Of a DNA stretch of 10,241 nucleotides, positions 1 through 6,461 are shown one piece after another. How positions within the stretch are numbered: the first letter of the stretch is position 1; each line of letters starts with the position of its first letter. Source of the stretch: Syntrophomonadaceae bacterium. GTDB taxonomy: Bacteria > Bacillota_D > Dethiobacteria > DTU022. The notes below the pieces were generated by a model. The model was not told where the DNA came from. It did not search any database and was given only the letters and a program-made list of their open reading frames with translations. The stretch is from positions 1 to 10,241 of the forward strand of contig PXFD01000132.1 of the NCBI GenBank assembly GCA_003564505.1. Direction: 5' to 3'. Made by a program: the position numbers and the translations under genes.

Positions 1-280
1 CAACAGTCATATGCGGAAAAAGTGCGTAATTCTGAGGAACATAACCAACATTTCTTTCCCTGGCCGGAATATCTATGCCCCTTTGACTTTGAAATACCAG
101 GCGTTGATCAATTTCGATAAAACCCTGATCAGGCTTTTCCAGACCTGCTATGGAACGGATGCTCAAACTTTTACCTGAACCGGAAGGGCCAAAAAGAACC
201 GCTATTTCCCCATTCTGTACTTCCCATTCTGTATTTAGTTGAAAGCCTTGAAAACTTTTTGCAATTTTAACTTTAAGCAA
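1..280 (-). CDS. modC: Molybdate ABC transporter ATP-binding protein ModC (N-terminal part)
   Basis: This is the ATPase subunit that would power molybdate uptake on the cytoplasmic face of a ModABC importer. Only the first 93 residues are in the window; the gene runs off the left edge. Visible are the Walker A motif GPSGSGKS (residues 31-38) and the Q-loop region VGYVPQNYALFPHMTV with Gln83, both typical of the ModC/CysA/PotA group. No ATG or GTG fits the frame before the conserved core, so I chose TTG at 280-278, which has AGGTGG about 7 nt upstream. That ribosome binding site overlaps the end of modB, whose stop lies only 4 nt before this start, so translation is probably coupled. The assignment to ModC over other importer ATPases rests mainly on the adjacent modB and modA. 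The C-terminal molybdate-binding (TOBE) domain cannot be checked here. Confidence 0.9.
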   Translation of the reverse strand, partial: MLKVKIAKSFQGFQLNTEWEVQNGEIAVLFGPSGSGKSLSIRSIAGLEKPDQGFIEIDQRLVFQSQRGIDIPARERNVGYVPQNYALFPHMTV

Positions 281-284
281 AAAA

Positions 285-944
285 TCACCACCTGTTAATC
301 CTGGTAAACTGGTTTAAACATAGTAAGCTAATTATTGTAATTACGCTGATCAGAACGACCAAAAAGTTGGCCTGTTCATAATTTCCACCCTGCACAGCAT
401 CATAAATGGCAATAGACAGGGTTTGGGTTTTCCCGGGTATATTCCCTGCCACCATCAGGGTTGCCCCGAATTCGCCCATGGCCCGGGCAAAAGTCAGGAC
501 AAGGCCCGCTATAATCCCCTGCCAGGCCAGAGGCAGGGTTATACGGAAAAAAATAGCTGTTTCCGATTTTCCTAGGGTCCTGGCTACATCTTCCGTATTT
601 TTATCAACACTTTCTATGCTTGCCTGGACCGCTCTCACCATCAGCGGCAAAGACACAACTACCGCTGCCAGCATGGCTCCCTGCCAGGTAAAAACCAGGT
701 TGATTTGCAGGACATCCTGCAACCAGCGCCCGATTATACTTTGTCTGCCAATCAGGACCAGCAGGTAATAACCAAGTACTGTAGGCGGCAGCACCATAGG
801 CAGCATCACAAATGTAGAAAGAAGGCTGCTGCCTATAAATTCTCGTCTGGCCAACAGCCAGCCAAGGGGGATGCCAATCAGGGCAGTAAAAAAGGTTGCA
901 TAGAAAGCAATTTTTAATGAAAGGTACACCGGCAGCCAATTCAA
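285..944 (-). CDS. modB: Molybdate ABC transporter permease ModB
   Basis: This is the membrane channel subunit of the molybdate importer. The 219-residue protein has about five hydrophobic segments (near residues 9-30, 43-66, 88-104, 141-156 and 193-210). The cytoplasmic EAA-type loop around residues 118-138 (EDVARTLGK to ITLP) is where the ModC ATPase docks. The stretch GEFGATLMVAGNIPG (157-171) is strongly typical of ModB. The frame is open further upstream (to 1028) and contains an ATG at 980, but that start overlaps modA by 23 nt and has a poor ribosome binding site. TTG at 944-942 has GGAGG 8 nt upstream, gives the usual ModB N-terminus (MNWLPVYLSL) and starts 13 nt after the modA stop, so I prefer it. 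The length matches the family. Confidence 0.92.
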   Translation of the reverse strand: MNWLPVYLSLKIAFYATFFTALIGIPLGWLLARREFIGSSLLSTFVMLPMVLPPTVLGYYLLVLIGRQSIIGRWLQDVLQINLVFTWQGAMLAAVVVSLPLMVRAVQASIESVDKNTEDVARTLGKSETAIFFRITLPLAWQGIIAGLVLTFARAMGEFGATLMVAGNIPGKTQTLSIAIYDAVQGGNYEQANFLVVLISVITIISLLCLNQFTRINRW

Positions 945-957
945 TGGTGAAGCCTCC

Positions 958-1758
958 TTACTGTGGAAGATAAAATCCATGCTGTTCCAGGATAGTTCTG
1001 CTTTCCTGTCCATACAAAAATGATGCAAACCGGGCAGATAGTTCCTTCTTCCGAGAATGACTGACTATACCCAGCACCTGTTCCAATGGTGTATGAAGTT
1101 CTTCATCAATCAAGGAGTACTCAATTCCCGGAACACCTGCAAAAGACAGGGCAATAATACCGACAGGAACATTACCTGTTTGAACATACTGCATAGCCTG
1201 GGATACAGTTTCTGCGTACACCAGTTTATCCTCTAACTGATACCAGAGACCTTCATTCTTGAGGGCCTCTTTTGCAGCAAAACCGTAGGGTGCATGATTG
1301 GGATTGGCAATAACAATAAAATCAATCTGATCTGAAAGCAGGTCCTCGATCATATTAATTTCCAGGGGAAATTCCTCGTTTACGGCTATAACAACTCGCC
1401 CCATGGCAAATGTATTCAGGGAATCTTCTATAATATCTCCCTGAGACACTAAATTGTTAATAAAGCTTGCATTGGCCGAGCAAAACAAGTCTATCGGGGC
1501 ACCACCGGCGATTTGCTGGGCAAGGTTGCCGGAAGAGGCAAACTGAAAAACAACTTTTATTCCTGTTTCTTCTTCATAGGCAGCACCAATTTCTTCCATA
1601 GCAAATCTTAAGCCGGTAGCAGCAGCAACATGCAGCTCCTCGGAGCTTTTATTTTGTGCTTTTTGTATTTCCTGCTCATAAAGCAAACTGCAGGAGGTAT
1701 TCATTAATATCACAAGTAACTGTAGTAAAAAAATAGATATAAAAATCCTTCTCAACAA
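958..1758 (-). CDS. modA: Molybdate-binding periplasmic-type protein ModA
   Basis: This is the extracellular substrate-binding component that captures molybdate and delivers it to ModB/ModC. The 266-residue protein starts with a basic and hydrophobic export signal (residues 1-23). It contains a Cys at position 23 in the context MNTSC, which could be a lipid anchor although the residue three before the Cys is atypical. The mature part has the ModA hallmarks LHVAAATGL (42-50), FQFASSGNLAQQI (71-83) and GAPIDLFCSAN (86-96). The start is TTG at 1758-1756 (a second TTG follows directly), with AGGGGG 5 nt upstream. The first ATG (residue 19) would remove the signal, so it was rejected. The product could instead prefer tungstate, but the sequence resembles ModA rather than TupA. 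Confidence 0.92.
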   Translation of the reverse strand: MLRRIFISIFLLQLLVILMNTSCSLLYEQEIQKAQNKSSEELHVAAATGLRFAMEEIGAAYEEETGIKVVFQFASSGNLAQQIAGGAPIDLFCSANASFINNLVSQGDIIEDSLNTFAMGRVVIAVNEEFPLEINMIEDLLSDQIDFIVIANPNHAPYGFAAKEALKNEGLWYQLEDKLVYAETVSQAMQYVQTGNVPVGIIALSFAGVPGIEYSLIDEELHTPLEQVLGIVSHSRKKELSARFASFLYGQESRTILEQHGFYLPQ

Positions 1759-1777
1759 CTGGTCCCCCTAATAATGG

Positions 1778-1805
1778 TTTATAAGTTTTTTTAAATTGAT
1801 TTCAA
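1778..1805 (-). promoter_or_regulatory. Candidate modABC promoter
   Basis: Reading on the minus strand, TTGAAA (1805-1800) is followed after 16 nt by TATAAA (1783-1778). A transcript starting near 1771 would have only about 12 nt before the modA TTG. An alternative is TTGGAA (1872-1867) with TATAAC (1847-1842, spacer 19), which would overlap the ModE-like operator directly and leave a leader of about 75 nt. The sequence alone does not decide between the two. Confidence 0.45.
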
Positions 1806-1837
1806 CCGGATATAAATTTTTTATAAAAGAGATAAGG

Positions 1838-1867
1838 AAGCGTTATATTTTTATGCGAATAACGCTT
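1838..1867. promoter_or_regulatory. ModE-type operator upstream of modA
   Basis: A perfect 9-bp inverted repeat, AAGCGTTAT (1838-1846) and ATAACGCTT (1859-1867), is separated by 12 bp. The core runs from CGTTATAT to ATAACG over 24 bp (1841-1864). From memory, this matches the half-sites and spacing of the Escherichia coli ModE operator in front of modA. It lies between the modE-like gene and modA, about 80 bp upstream of the modA start. It is therefore the likely site at which the adjacent ModE-type protein controls molybdate uptake. Confidence 0.72.
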
Positions 1868-1894
1868 TCCAAAAAAATAAACCCAACAAAATTA

Positions 1895-2227
1895 TTATAT
1901 CATAAAGTACCTCTTTATTTCTTCATTGATTTTTTTATCTATACTGGCCATAAAGGCCTCATATCTTCTTATAAAGTCTTTTGCTTCAGTAGTGACGATA
2001 GAACCTCCACCTGCTTTCCCACCAATCTTTCGCTCTAAAAGCTTGACTTGCAGTTCTTCTTCAACTTGCTTCATTACCTTCCAGGCTTTGCTGTAAGACA
2101 TCCCCATAGCAATAGCTGCCTGCCTGAGTGAGCCCAGTTCATCAATTTTTTTTAAAAGACTTAATGGTCCTTCACCAAAAACCTTTTTATCATTTTTGAT
2201 CAACCAGAAACGAAACCTGTAATCCAT
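1895..2227 (-). CDS. Stand-alone ModE-type winged-helix DNA-binding protein
   Basis: This is a 110-residue transcription regulator that corresponds only to the N-terminal DNA-binding half of ModE. A LysR/ModE-style helix-turn-helix spans about residues 31-62 (GSLRQAAIAMGMSYSKAWKV). It is followed by the characteristic wing with ERKIGGKAGGGSIVTT (65-80), closely resembling the GGKGGGG wing of ModE. The two C-terminal molbindin (TOBE) domains that sense molybdate in full-length ModE are missing. The ATG at 2227 has GGTGAG about 5 nt upstream. The gene sits directly upstream of modABC on the same strand, with a ModE-like operator 28 bp after its stop. It probably regulates the transporter genes, but how it senses molybdate is not evident. 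Short ModE-like proteins are known in other bacteria and archaea. Confidence 0.85.
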   Translation of the reverse strand: MDYRFRFWLIKNDKKVFGEGPLSLLKKIDELGSLRQAAIAMGMSYSKAWKVMKQVEEELQVKLLERKIGGKAGGGSIVTTEAKDFIRRYEAFMASIDKKINEEIKRYFMI

Positions 2228-2425
2228 TGAAACTCACCACTTCCATCTTATTAATTCGTTTGCCGGATAATATAGCTAAATAAATCATCCATATTAAGAA
2301 GTAAAAATCAAAATGCAGTTTTATGTAAAAACGATTTTCTCTTTAAATAAAAAAAATATTTGAATTAAAATATGGGCCAGCAAAAACTCCATCGGGTAAA
2401 TACTTTAATTTAAGCATAACTTTGG

Positions 2426-3682
2426 CTAATATCGCCACCTTGGTCCATCGGCTGTATCTTCCAGGGTTACACCGGCAGTTTGAAGAATATCTCTTAACCT
2501 GTCTGCCTCGGCCCACCTTTTTTCTTTACGGTGCTCTTCACGCAGCCTGACTAACTCATTGATCAGGGTATCAAATTTACCGGGTATCTCCTGTGAAGAA
2601 CGCTCAAACCCGGTACCGGCTAAAACAATCATTTCACGGTACAACTCACGGCCCTGTGATATAAATTCAGGGTTTTCCAGGTCAAGTTGGGCTTGCCACA
2701 GAAAGCGGTCCGCTTCAAGCAGTTGGGTTGTCATAGTTGCCGTATCGTTTTCTTCCAGGGCTCGTTGAAAATTGTCTTCTATTTCGTGTAACCTGTCCCA
2801 AAAAGTTATTTTTTCTGCTTGTTGAGATTGCGATTGTGTTAAAGCACCTGCACCTGCCGCAGCAGCATCAACAGTTTGATTCACTTCATCAACACAGACC
2901 AACTGTTCAATGGTAATTGTTTCACCACGTCCGTAACGCTGCTCAAAACCACCGCATCTGATGGTAATCTGGCCAATTCCCTCTACATAAGCCCTGCCGG
3001 TTGAAAAATCAAGGATACAAGCAGTATGCTCGTCTATGCCAAGAACAGTCTTCTCCGGGGGCAGCTGCTGCTCCAGTGCCAGGAACCTTTTCTCTCCCAT
3101 GTAGCAGTAACGGGTATCATGGTTACCGCCTTCGGCATTATTCCAGTGTGGAATTACTACAATATCAAGGCCAAGATGCCCAAGAATATTAAGACCTTCT
3201 TCCCAGTATAATGGCTGCCCCACCTTGTAGATTTCGTATACTGGGAGGGTATGACTGCCTGTGGTCAGGGCAGCCGCACTTGCAGAAACCAGGCAGCCTC
3301 CTTTTGCAATCATGGCATTAATAAGGGTAGGAACAGGTGTATTCTTAAGCTGGCGAACTGTGTAAGTGGGACTGCCCGGACCAATTAGGACGAAGTTTGC
3401 TTCACTGAGCTGACGGTTAACCTGCTCAGTTTCAGAAGTAGTTGCAGATTCAGCAGATTTGAAGGAAGCAATTTCCATGTTATGCAGAACCTGCTCTTCA
3501 AAGAATTTAACCGCCCTGCGAGCAAGCAAATCTACATTTTCCTGAAACCCGGCCGGTGTATCAAGGAATAATGCCTTGCCGGAAAACTTATTGCCGGCCA
3601 GCAGCCTTTTATGGGTTTCAACCATGGTTCCGGAAAGCTCTCCGGAACCCATCAGGGCAATCTTACCAAGTATTTTTGCCAT
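2426..3682 (-). CDS. Peptidase S51/cyanophycinase-like protein fused to a CysRS C-terminal domain
   Basis: This 418-residue protein has two parts. Residues 1-265 resemble the peptidase S51/cyanophycinase fold (class I glutamine-amidotransferase-like). Visible there are GPGSPTY (101-107), a nucleophile-elbow-like LVSASAAAL with Ser135 as the likely active serine in place of the usual GxSAG, PHW with His179, and GIDEHTA (215-221). After an Ala/Gln-rich linker (about 268-292), residues 293-418 are helical and end in KRWAEADRLRDIL and LEDTADGPRWR. These closely match the extreme C-terminus of cysteinyl-tRNA synthetase, yet no synthetase catalytic core is present. I chose the ATG at 3682-3680 because AGGAGG lies 7 nt upstream; an ATG 33 nt earlier has no ribosome binding site. 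The substrate is unknown. The tail may bind tRNA or another helical RNA, but that is inference. Confidence 0.85.
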   Translation of the reverse strand: MAKILGKIALMGSGELSGTMVETHKRLLAGNKFSGKALFLDTPAGFQENVDLLARRAVKFFEEQVLHNMEIASFKSAESATTSETEQVNRQLSEANFVLIGPGSPTYTVRQLKNTPVPTLINAMIAKGGCLVSASAAALTTGSHTLPVYEIYKVGQPLYWEEGLNILGHLGLDIVVIPHWNNAEGGNHDTRYCYMGEKRFLALEQQLPPEKTVLGIDEHTACILDFSTGRAYVEGIGQITIRCGGFEQRYGRGETITIEQLVCVDEVNQTVDAAAAGAGALTQSQSQQAEKITFWDRLHEIEDNFQRALEENDTATMTTQLLEADRFLWQAQLDLENPEFISQGRELYREMIVLAGTGFERSSQEIPGKFDTLINELVRLREEHRKEKRWAEADRLRDILQTAGVTLEDTADGPRWRY

Positions 3683-3777
3683 CAGCACTCCTCCTGGTTT
3701 TATATATTTCTCCATAGATTTATAGATTCCTCTGCAGCCGAAATTACAGCAGTTCCTCTCAATGAATTATTTTTATG

Positions 3778-3810
3778 TTAGAATTAACTTGTCGGAATGC
3801 TACATATAAT
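3778..3810 (+). promoter_or_regulatory. Candidate promoter of the inositol monophosphatase-family gene
   Basis: A perfect -10 box TATAAT lies at 3805-3810, 24 bp before the start codon at 3834. The -35 region is poor (AATTAA at 3782-3787 gives a 17-bp spacer). The leader would be short and the ribosome binding site is weak (GAAAGC at 3815-3820). The same 151-bp gap must also carry the minus-strand promoter of the S51-like gene, which I could not place. Confidence 0.4.
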
Positions 3811-3833
3811 CAGTGAAAGCAGATGGCACATAA

Positions 3834-4628
3834 ATGGATTCTTTAACACTTAACCAATACTCGAAGACAGCTGAAAAAGCGGCTCACATTGCAGGAAAAC
3901 TAATATTGGGGTTACGGGGCAGTACTGTTATCTCGGAAAAATCCGTAAACAACCTTGTTACAGAGGCTGACTATAAAGCTCAGGAAGCAATTATTAGAAC
4001 AATCCGGGAAAGCTACCCCGATCACAGTATTATTGCTGAAGAAAAAGACCTGACAGCAAAAAGGGATGCCGAACACTTATGGATCATCGACCCCTTAGAT
4101 GGAACTAACAATTTCGCTCATAACATTCCCCATTACTGTGTTTCTATTGCCTATTCAAGTTTCGGCCAGGTTATGACCGGGGTTGTTTTCGATCCAGAAC
4201 GCAAAGAAATGTTTACAGCAGTTCGAAATGAAGGAGCACATTTAAATAAAACTCCAATCCAAGTCTCAATAGCGAAGTCCCTGCAGGATGCAGTAATAGC
4301 AACCGGCTTTTATTATGACCGGGGTGACATGATGCGTAAAACTCTCGATAGCATTGAAAAGCTTTTTGAGAGCAACATCCACGGCATGCGCCGTTTCGGC
4401 AGCGCAGCCCTTGATCTCTGCTGGGTAGCCTGCGGCCGCTTCGACGCTTATTTTGAATACAACTTATCCGTCTGGGATTTTGCCGCAGGAATGCTAATTT
4501 TAGAAGAAGCCGGCGGAAAACTAAATGATCAAAAAGGCGAGAAACTTGACTTGAACAGCAGCGGAATAGCAGTATCAAACGGCAAATTCCACGACCGCTT
4601 TCTTGAAATCGTCAGTTGGAACAGCTGA
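3834..4628 (+). CDS. Inositol monophosphatase family protein
   Basis: This 264-residue protein is a Mg2+-dependent phosphatase of the inositol-monophosphatase/SuhB superfamily, and its length is normal for the family. The metal-binding signatures are complete: Glu69-Glu70 in SIIAEEK, the IIDPLDGTNNF motif at 84-94 with Asp86 and Asp89, and WDFAAG (214-219) with Asp215. Family members hydrolyse myo-inositol-1-phosphate, and related ones act on fructose-1,6-bisphosphate, NADP or PAP, so the exact substrate cannot be fixed from motifs alone. The ATG at 3834 is the only sensible start; an ATG at 3823 meets a stop within eight codons. The ribosome binding site is weak. The gene stands alone, divergent from the S51-like gene, with no clear terminator behind it. 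Confidence 0.9.
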   Translation: MDSLTLNQYSKTAEKAAHIAGKLILGLRGSTVISEKSVNNLVTEADYKAQEAIIRTIRESYPDHSIIAEEKDLTAKRDAEHLWIIDPLDGTNNFAHNIPHYCVSIAYSSFGQVMTGVVFDPERKEMFTAVRNEGAHLNKTPIQVSIAKSLQDAVIATGFYYDRGDMMRKTLDSIEKLFESNIHGMRRFGSAALDLCWVACGRFDAYFEYNLSVWDFAAGMLILEEAGGKLNDQKGEKLDLNSSGIAVSNGKFHDRFLEIVSWNS

Positions 4629-4758
4629 AATGCTGGATCAGAGCTAGCCAGGGAGAATCTTATAATCAGCAGAGAAAACATGTTAACACTCGTTAATATT
4701 CCCCAGACCTTCTATCTGGAGCAAACAAGACTTATTGTGGAATACAGGCCTTGAATAT

Positions 4759-4786
4759 TTAACACTTTCTTAATAAATACTATAAA
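4759..4786 (+). promoter_or_regulatory. Candidate promoter of the small secreted protein gene
   Basis: TTAACA (4759-4764) and TATAAA (4781-4786) are separated by 16 bp, about 60 bp upstream of the ATG at 4850. The rest of the 221-bp gap 4629-4849 holds a weak CCAGA/TCTGG hairpin at 4703-4719 without a T-run, and nothing else I can name. Confidence 0.5.
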
Positions 4787-4849
4787 CCTGTTCCTCTTTA
4801 GCCTTCTATACTTAAAACTGTAAGTAATATAGCTAAGGAGGTTTTTCAA

Positions 4850-5197
4850 ATGAAAAAAGTAGCAGTATTGTTTGGAGTAGTTTTTGTTCTGGTGTTGGCG
4901 GTAACACCGGTAACCTTTGCGTCAAACGGGACCGGTCCTGCAGGATATAATACATGCCCGAAAGACTCAATGGATCCGGCAGATCTAGCCAGTTTTGAGG
5001 AAATAATTGAAGAATTTAAGGCTGCCATGTCCAAATTAAGGAGTGATAAGAACACCTTTGAAGAGCGTATGCAGCTAAAAGAAGAAAAACGCGATGACCT
5101 TTTAGAAATAGTACCCGACGGATTTGAAGAGCGCTTTGGCGGCATTAATAAAAACCAGCAAATGAAAAACCAGGAACGCAGAAACAAATCTAAATAA
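4850..5197 (+). CDS. Small secreted helical protein of unknown function
   Basis: This 115-residue protein is not one I recognise. It begins with a clear export signal: MKK, then a hydrophobic core (residues 4-20), with a likely signal-peptidase site after TFA at residue 24. The mature part is about 91 residues and very rich in Glu, Lys, Arg and Asp. A predicted amphipathic helix (about 45-90) is followed by a basic, Asn/Gln-rich tail ending in RRNKSK. It has a single Cys (residue 36), so no internal disulfide is possible. The ribosome binding site AAGGAGG with 8 nt to the ATG is excellent and a promoter is present, so the gene is likely well expressed. A minus-strand open frame over the same bases is a shadow. 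Function is unknown; it would act outside the membrane. Confidence 0.8.
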   Translation: MKKVAVLFGVVFVLVLAVTPVTFASNGTGPAGYNTCPKDSMDPADLASFEEIIEEFKAAMSKLRSDKNTFEERMQLKEEKRDDLLEIVPDGFEERFGGINKNQQMKNQERRNKSK

Positions 5198-5257
5198 ATG
5201 GCCTTAATCCGGATAACCTAATCTAAAAAAACAGCTTATTTAACAAAAATACAACTT

Positions 5258-5294
5258 AAGGCAGCAGCGTCTTGTTAAAAGAGGCTGCTGCCTT
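5258..5294 (+). terminator. Strong hairpin, probable terminator
   Basis: AAGGCAGCAGC (5258-5268) pairs perfectly with GCTGCTGCCTT (5284-5294) around a 15-nt loop, 60 bp after the secreted-protein gene. The tail is only TTTAAATT-like, so termination efficiency is uncertain. It lies between converging genes and could serve both. A second inverted repeat, TTAACAA (5240-5246) and TTGTTAA (5272-5278), uses part of the loop and would compete with the main stem. Confidence 0.65.
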
Positions 5295-5395
5295 TAAATT
5301 ATGAACCGCCTTCCTTGATATTTTTATCTCACAAGTCGGTATTATAATCAGGTGATTTGAGCTGCGCATACATTGAATATTATAAGACAGGTAGT

Positions 5396-5836
5396 TTAAT
5401 CCAACCCCTTCTGCATCTGGCTTACTATAGTATTTACAAGTTTTTTAGGCAGCCATGAACTTGATGCCTGTTCTGCTATAGCCATCCTGTCAAAAGTAGT
5501 TCTGCATTCCCTAACCTTATCACCTTCGAATTCATATACACACATCGCAAGAAATGAAACATCTTCACCTTGCATTCTTCCCGAAATAGTATGTTCAAAA
5601 AGCGCTGTATCACCTTTCACCATAATACCGACCCCGGTCTCAGTAACCTTACATCCTTCCACTGTGTCGGCAATCCATTGAAAATACTTTTCCAGATCAT
5701 CCAAACCATTTACTTTTTTCATCGGAGTATACCAAACAAAGTCATCAGTACATATTGACTTAACCTTTTCAAAATCATTATTTGCAAATGCACCAACAAA
5801 AGTTTTCATTGTTTCAACTTTTTTATTATCAAACAT
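5396..5836 (-). CDS. SnoaL-like / NTF2-like domain protein
   Basis: This 146-residue protein has the pattern of the SnoaL-like branch of the NTF2 superfamily, small alpha+beta barrels that form a ligand pocket. An N-terminal helix leads into NDFEKVKSICTDDFVWYTP (19-37), then a middle helix GLDDLEKYFQW, then strands with GDTALFEHTISGRM and the typical closing strands VYEFEGDKVRECRTTFD. Family members include polyketide cyclases, isomerases and many uncharacterised proteins, so no reaction can be assigned. There is no signal peptide; the protein is probably cytoplasmic. The ATG at 5836 has AAGGAGGG about 8 nt upstream, so the start is firm. It stands alone on the minus strand. Confidence 0.8.
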   Translation of the reverse strand: MFDNKKVETMKTFVGAFANNDFEKVKSICTDDFVWYTPMKKVNGLDDLEKYFQWIADTVEGCKVTETGVGIMVKGDTALFEHTISGRMQGEDVSFLAMCVYEFEGDKVRECRTTFDRMAIAEQASSSWLPKKLVNTIVSQMQKGLD

Positions 5837-5866
5837 ATGCTAAGCCCTCCTTCATTTTCTACACCC

Positions 5867-5894
5867 TTATTATCATTTAATAAAAGAAACACAA
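5867..5894 (-). promoter_or_regulatory. Candidate promoter of the SnoaL-like gene
   Basis: On the minus strand TTGTGT (5894-5889) is followed after 16 nt by TAATAA (5872-5867), about 31 bp before the ATG at 5836. The match is moderate. Confidence 0.4.
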
Positions 5895-6310
5895 AACATT
5901 TCTAACCCTGCTAACTTAAGATAACAGATACCGAAAACAGGCCAGCAAAATTTCAATTATTTCAAGGCTCCACCTCCCATGCTAATAGATAAGGCTAGTT
6001 AAGACACGGTGAGATGTCGTCAAAACCCTGATGTCATCGGCTGTAAACTTTATGAGGCTTTGTGAAATATCAAGCCCTACGTTGTCAAATAGAATTACTC
6101 AAGTGAATTACAACATTTTTGTAGACCCAATGAGGAGCAACAATAGCAAAAAGTATATTGAGTGCGAATTGCTTATATCGCAATTATACTGACTTTTCAT
6201 AATATTTGTCAATTTATATTTCAACAATTTATAGCCATCCCCTGCTTCTTAAAATGCTTCAAAAGACTCAATTTCCTTTATAGATAAGCAGATAAATTAA
6301 ATATATCTTA
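5895..6310. other. Non-coding stretch with a short decayed-looking reading frame
   Basis: I see no convincing gene here. On the minus strand 6104-5982 is open for about 40 codons (…LIKFTADDIRVLTTSHRV…, stop at 5984-5982). It has no start codon in a suitable place and no ribosome binding site, and a stop lies just upstream; it could be the remains of a gene or insertion element. GATGTCGTC (6013-6021) and GATGTCATC (6030-6038) form a near-perfect direct repeat. The 20-bp imperfect palindrome at 6092-6111 (around ACTCAAGT) and the AATTGC/GCAATT repeat (6167-6172, 6180-6185) are other small dyads. Positions 6190-6310 are AT-rich. Confidence 0.4.
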
Positions 6311-6339
6311 TTGACTTGCAAGCTATTGCTTTATATAAT
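6311..6339 (+). promoter_or_regulatory. Sigma-A promoter of the riboswitch transcript
   Basis: TTGACT (6311-6316), a 17-bp spacer and a perfect TATAAT (6334-6339) form the best promoter in the window. Transcription should start near 6346, about 10 nt before the first helix of the c-di-GMP riboswitch. Confidence 0.85.
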
Positions 6340-6350
6340 GCAAAATAATA

Positions 6351-6427
6351 GGGATAAAGGCAAACTCATAGTAATATGGGGACGCAAAGCCATGGGTCCT
6401 TAGATCGGACTGCCAGGTTGCCGAGAC
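6351..6427 (+). ncRNA. Cyclic-di-GMP-I (GEMM-I) riboswitch aptamer
   Basis: The sequence fits the GEMM-I aptamer at each conserved element. P1 forms from GGCAA (6359-6363) and TTGCC (6418-6422). The small hairpin CATA-GTAA-TATG (6367-6378) carries a GNRA tetraloop. It is followed by the invariant GGGACGCAAAGCC and by a second helix, GTCC/GGAC (6396-6399 and 6407-6410), then TGCCAGGTTGCCG. The base aligned with G20 of the Vibrio cholerae Vc2 aptamer is G (6359), which favours c-di-GMP over cGAMP; that alignment is mine and from memory. It is on the same strand as, and upstream of, the HU gene, the next gene on this transcript. Confidence 0.93.
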
Positions 6428-6461
6428 AAAATGATTTTCAGTCAAAACGAGTTGCAACTTT

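Noticed and set aside
406..939. Open frames on both strands inside modB
   Set aside because: They lie over modB, have no family motifs or ribosome binding sites, and look like shadows of its coding frame.
2375..2385. 11-mer GGCCAGCAAAA also present at 5940-5950
   Set aside because: The match does not extend on either side and no other copy was noticed, so it is probably chance rather than an element end.
4703..4719. CCAGA/TCTGG hairpin after the inositol monophosphatase gene
   Set aside because: The stem is only 5 bp and is not followed by a T-run, so it is not supported as a terminator.
4846..5187. 113-codon minus-strand frame opposite the secreted-protein gene
   Set aside because: The plus-strand gene has a signal peptide, strong ribosome binding site and promoter; the reverse frame is Ser-rich shadow sequence with no start signal.
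5837..6310. Possible CRISPR array, tRNA or small RNA in the gene-poor stretch
   Set aside because: Only short, isolated repeats are present; there is no regular spacing, cloverleaf or conserved RNA motif that I could identify.
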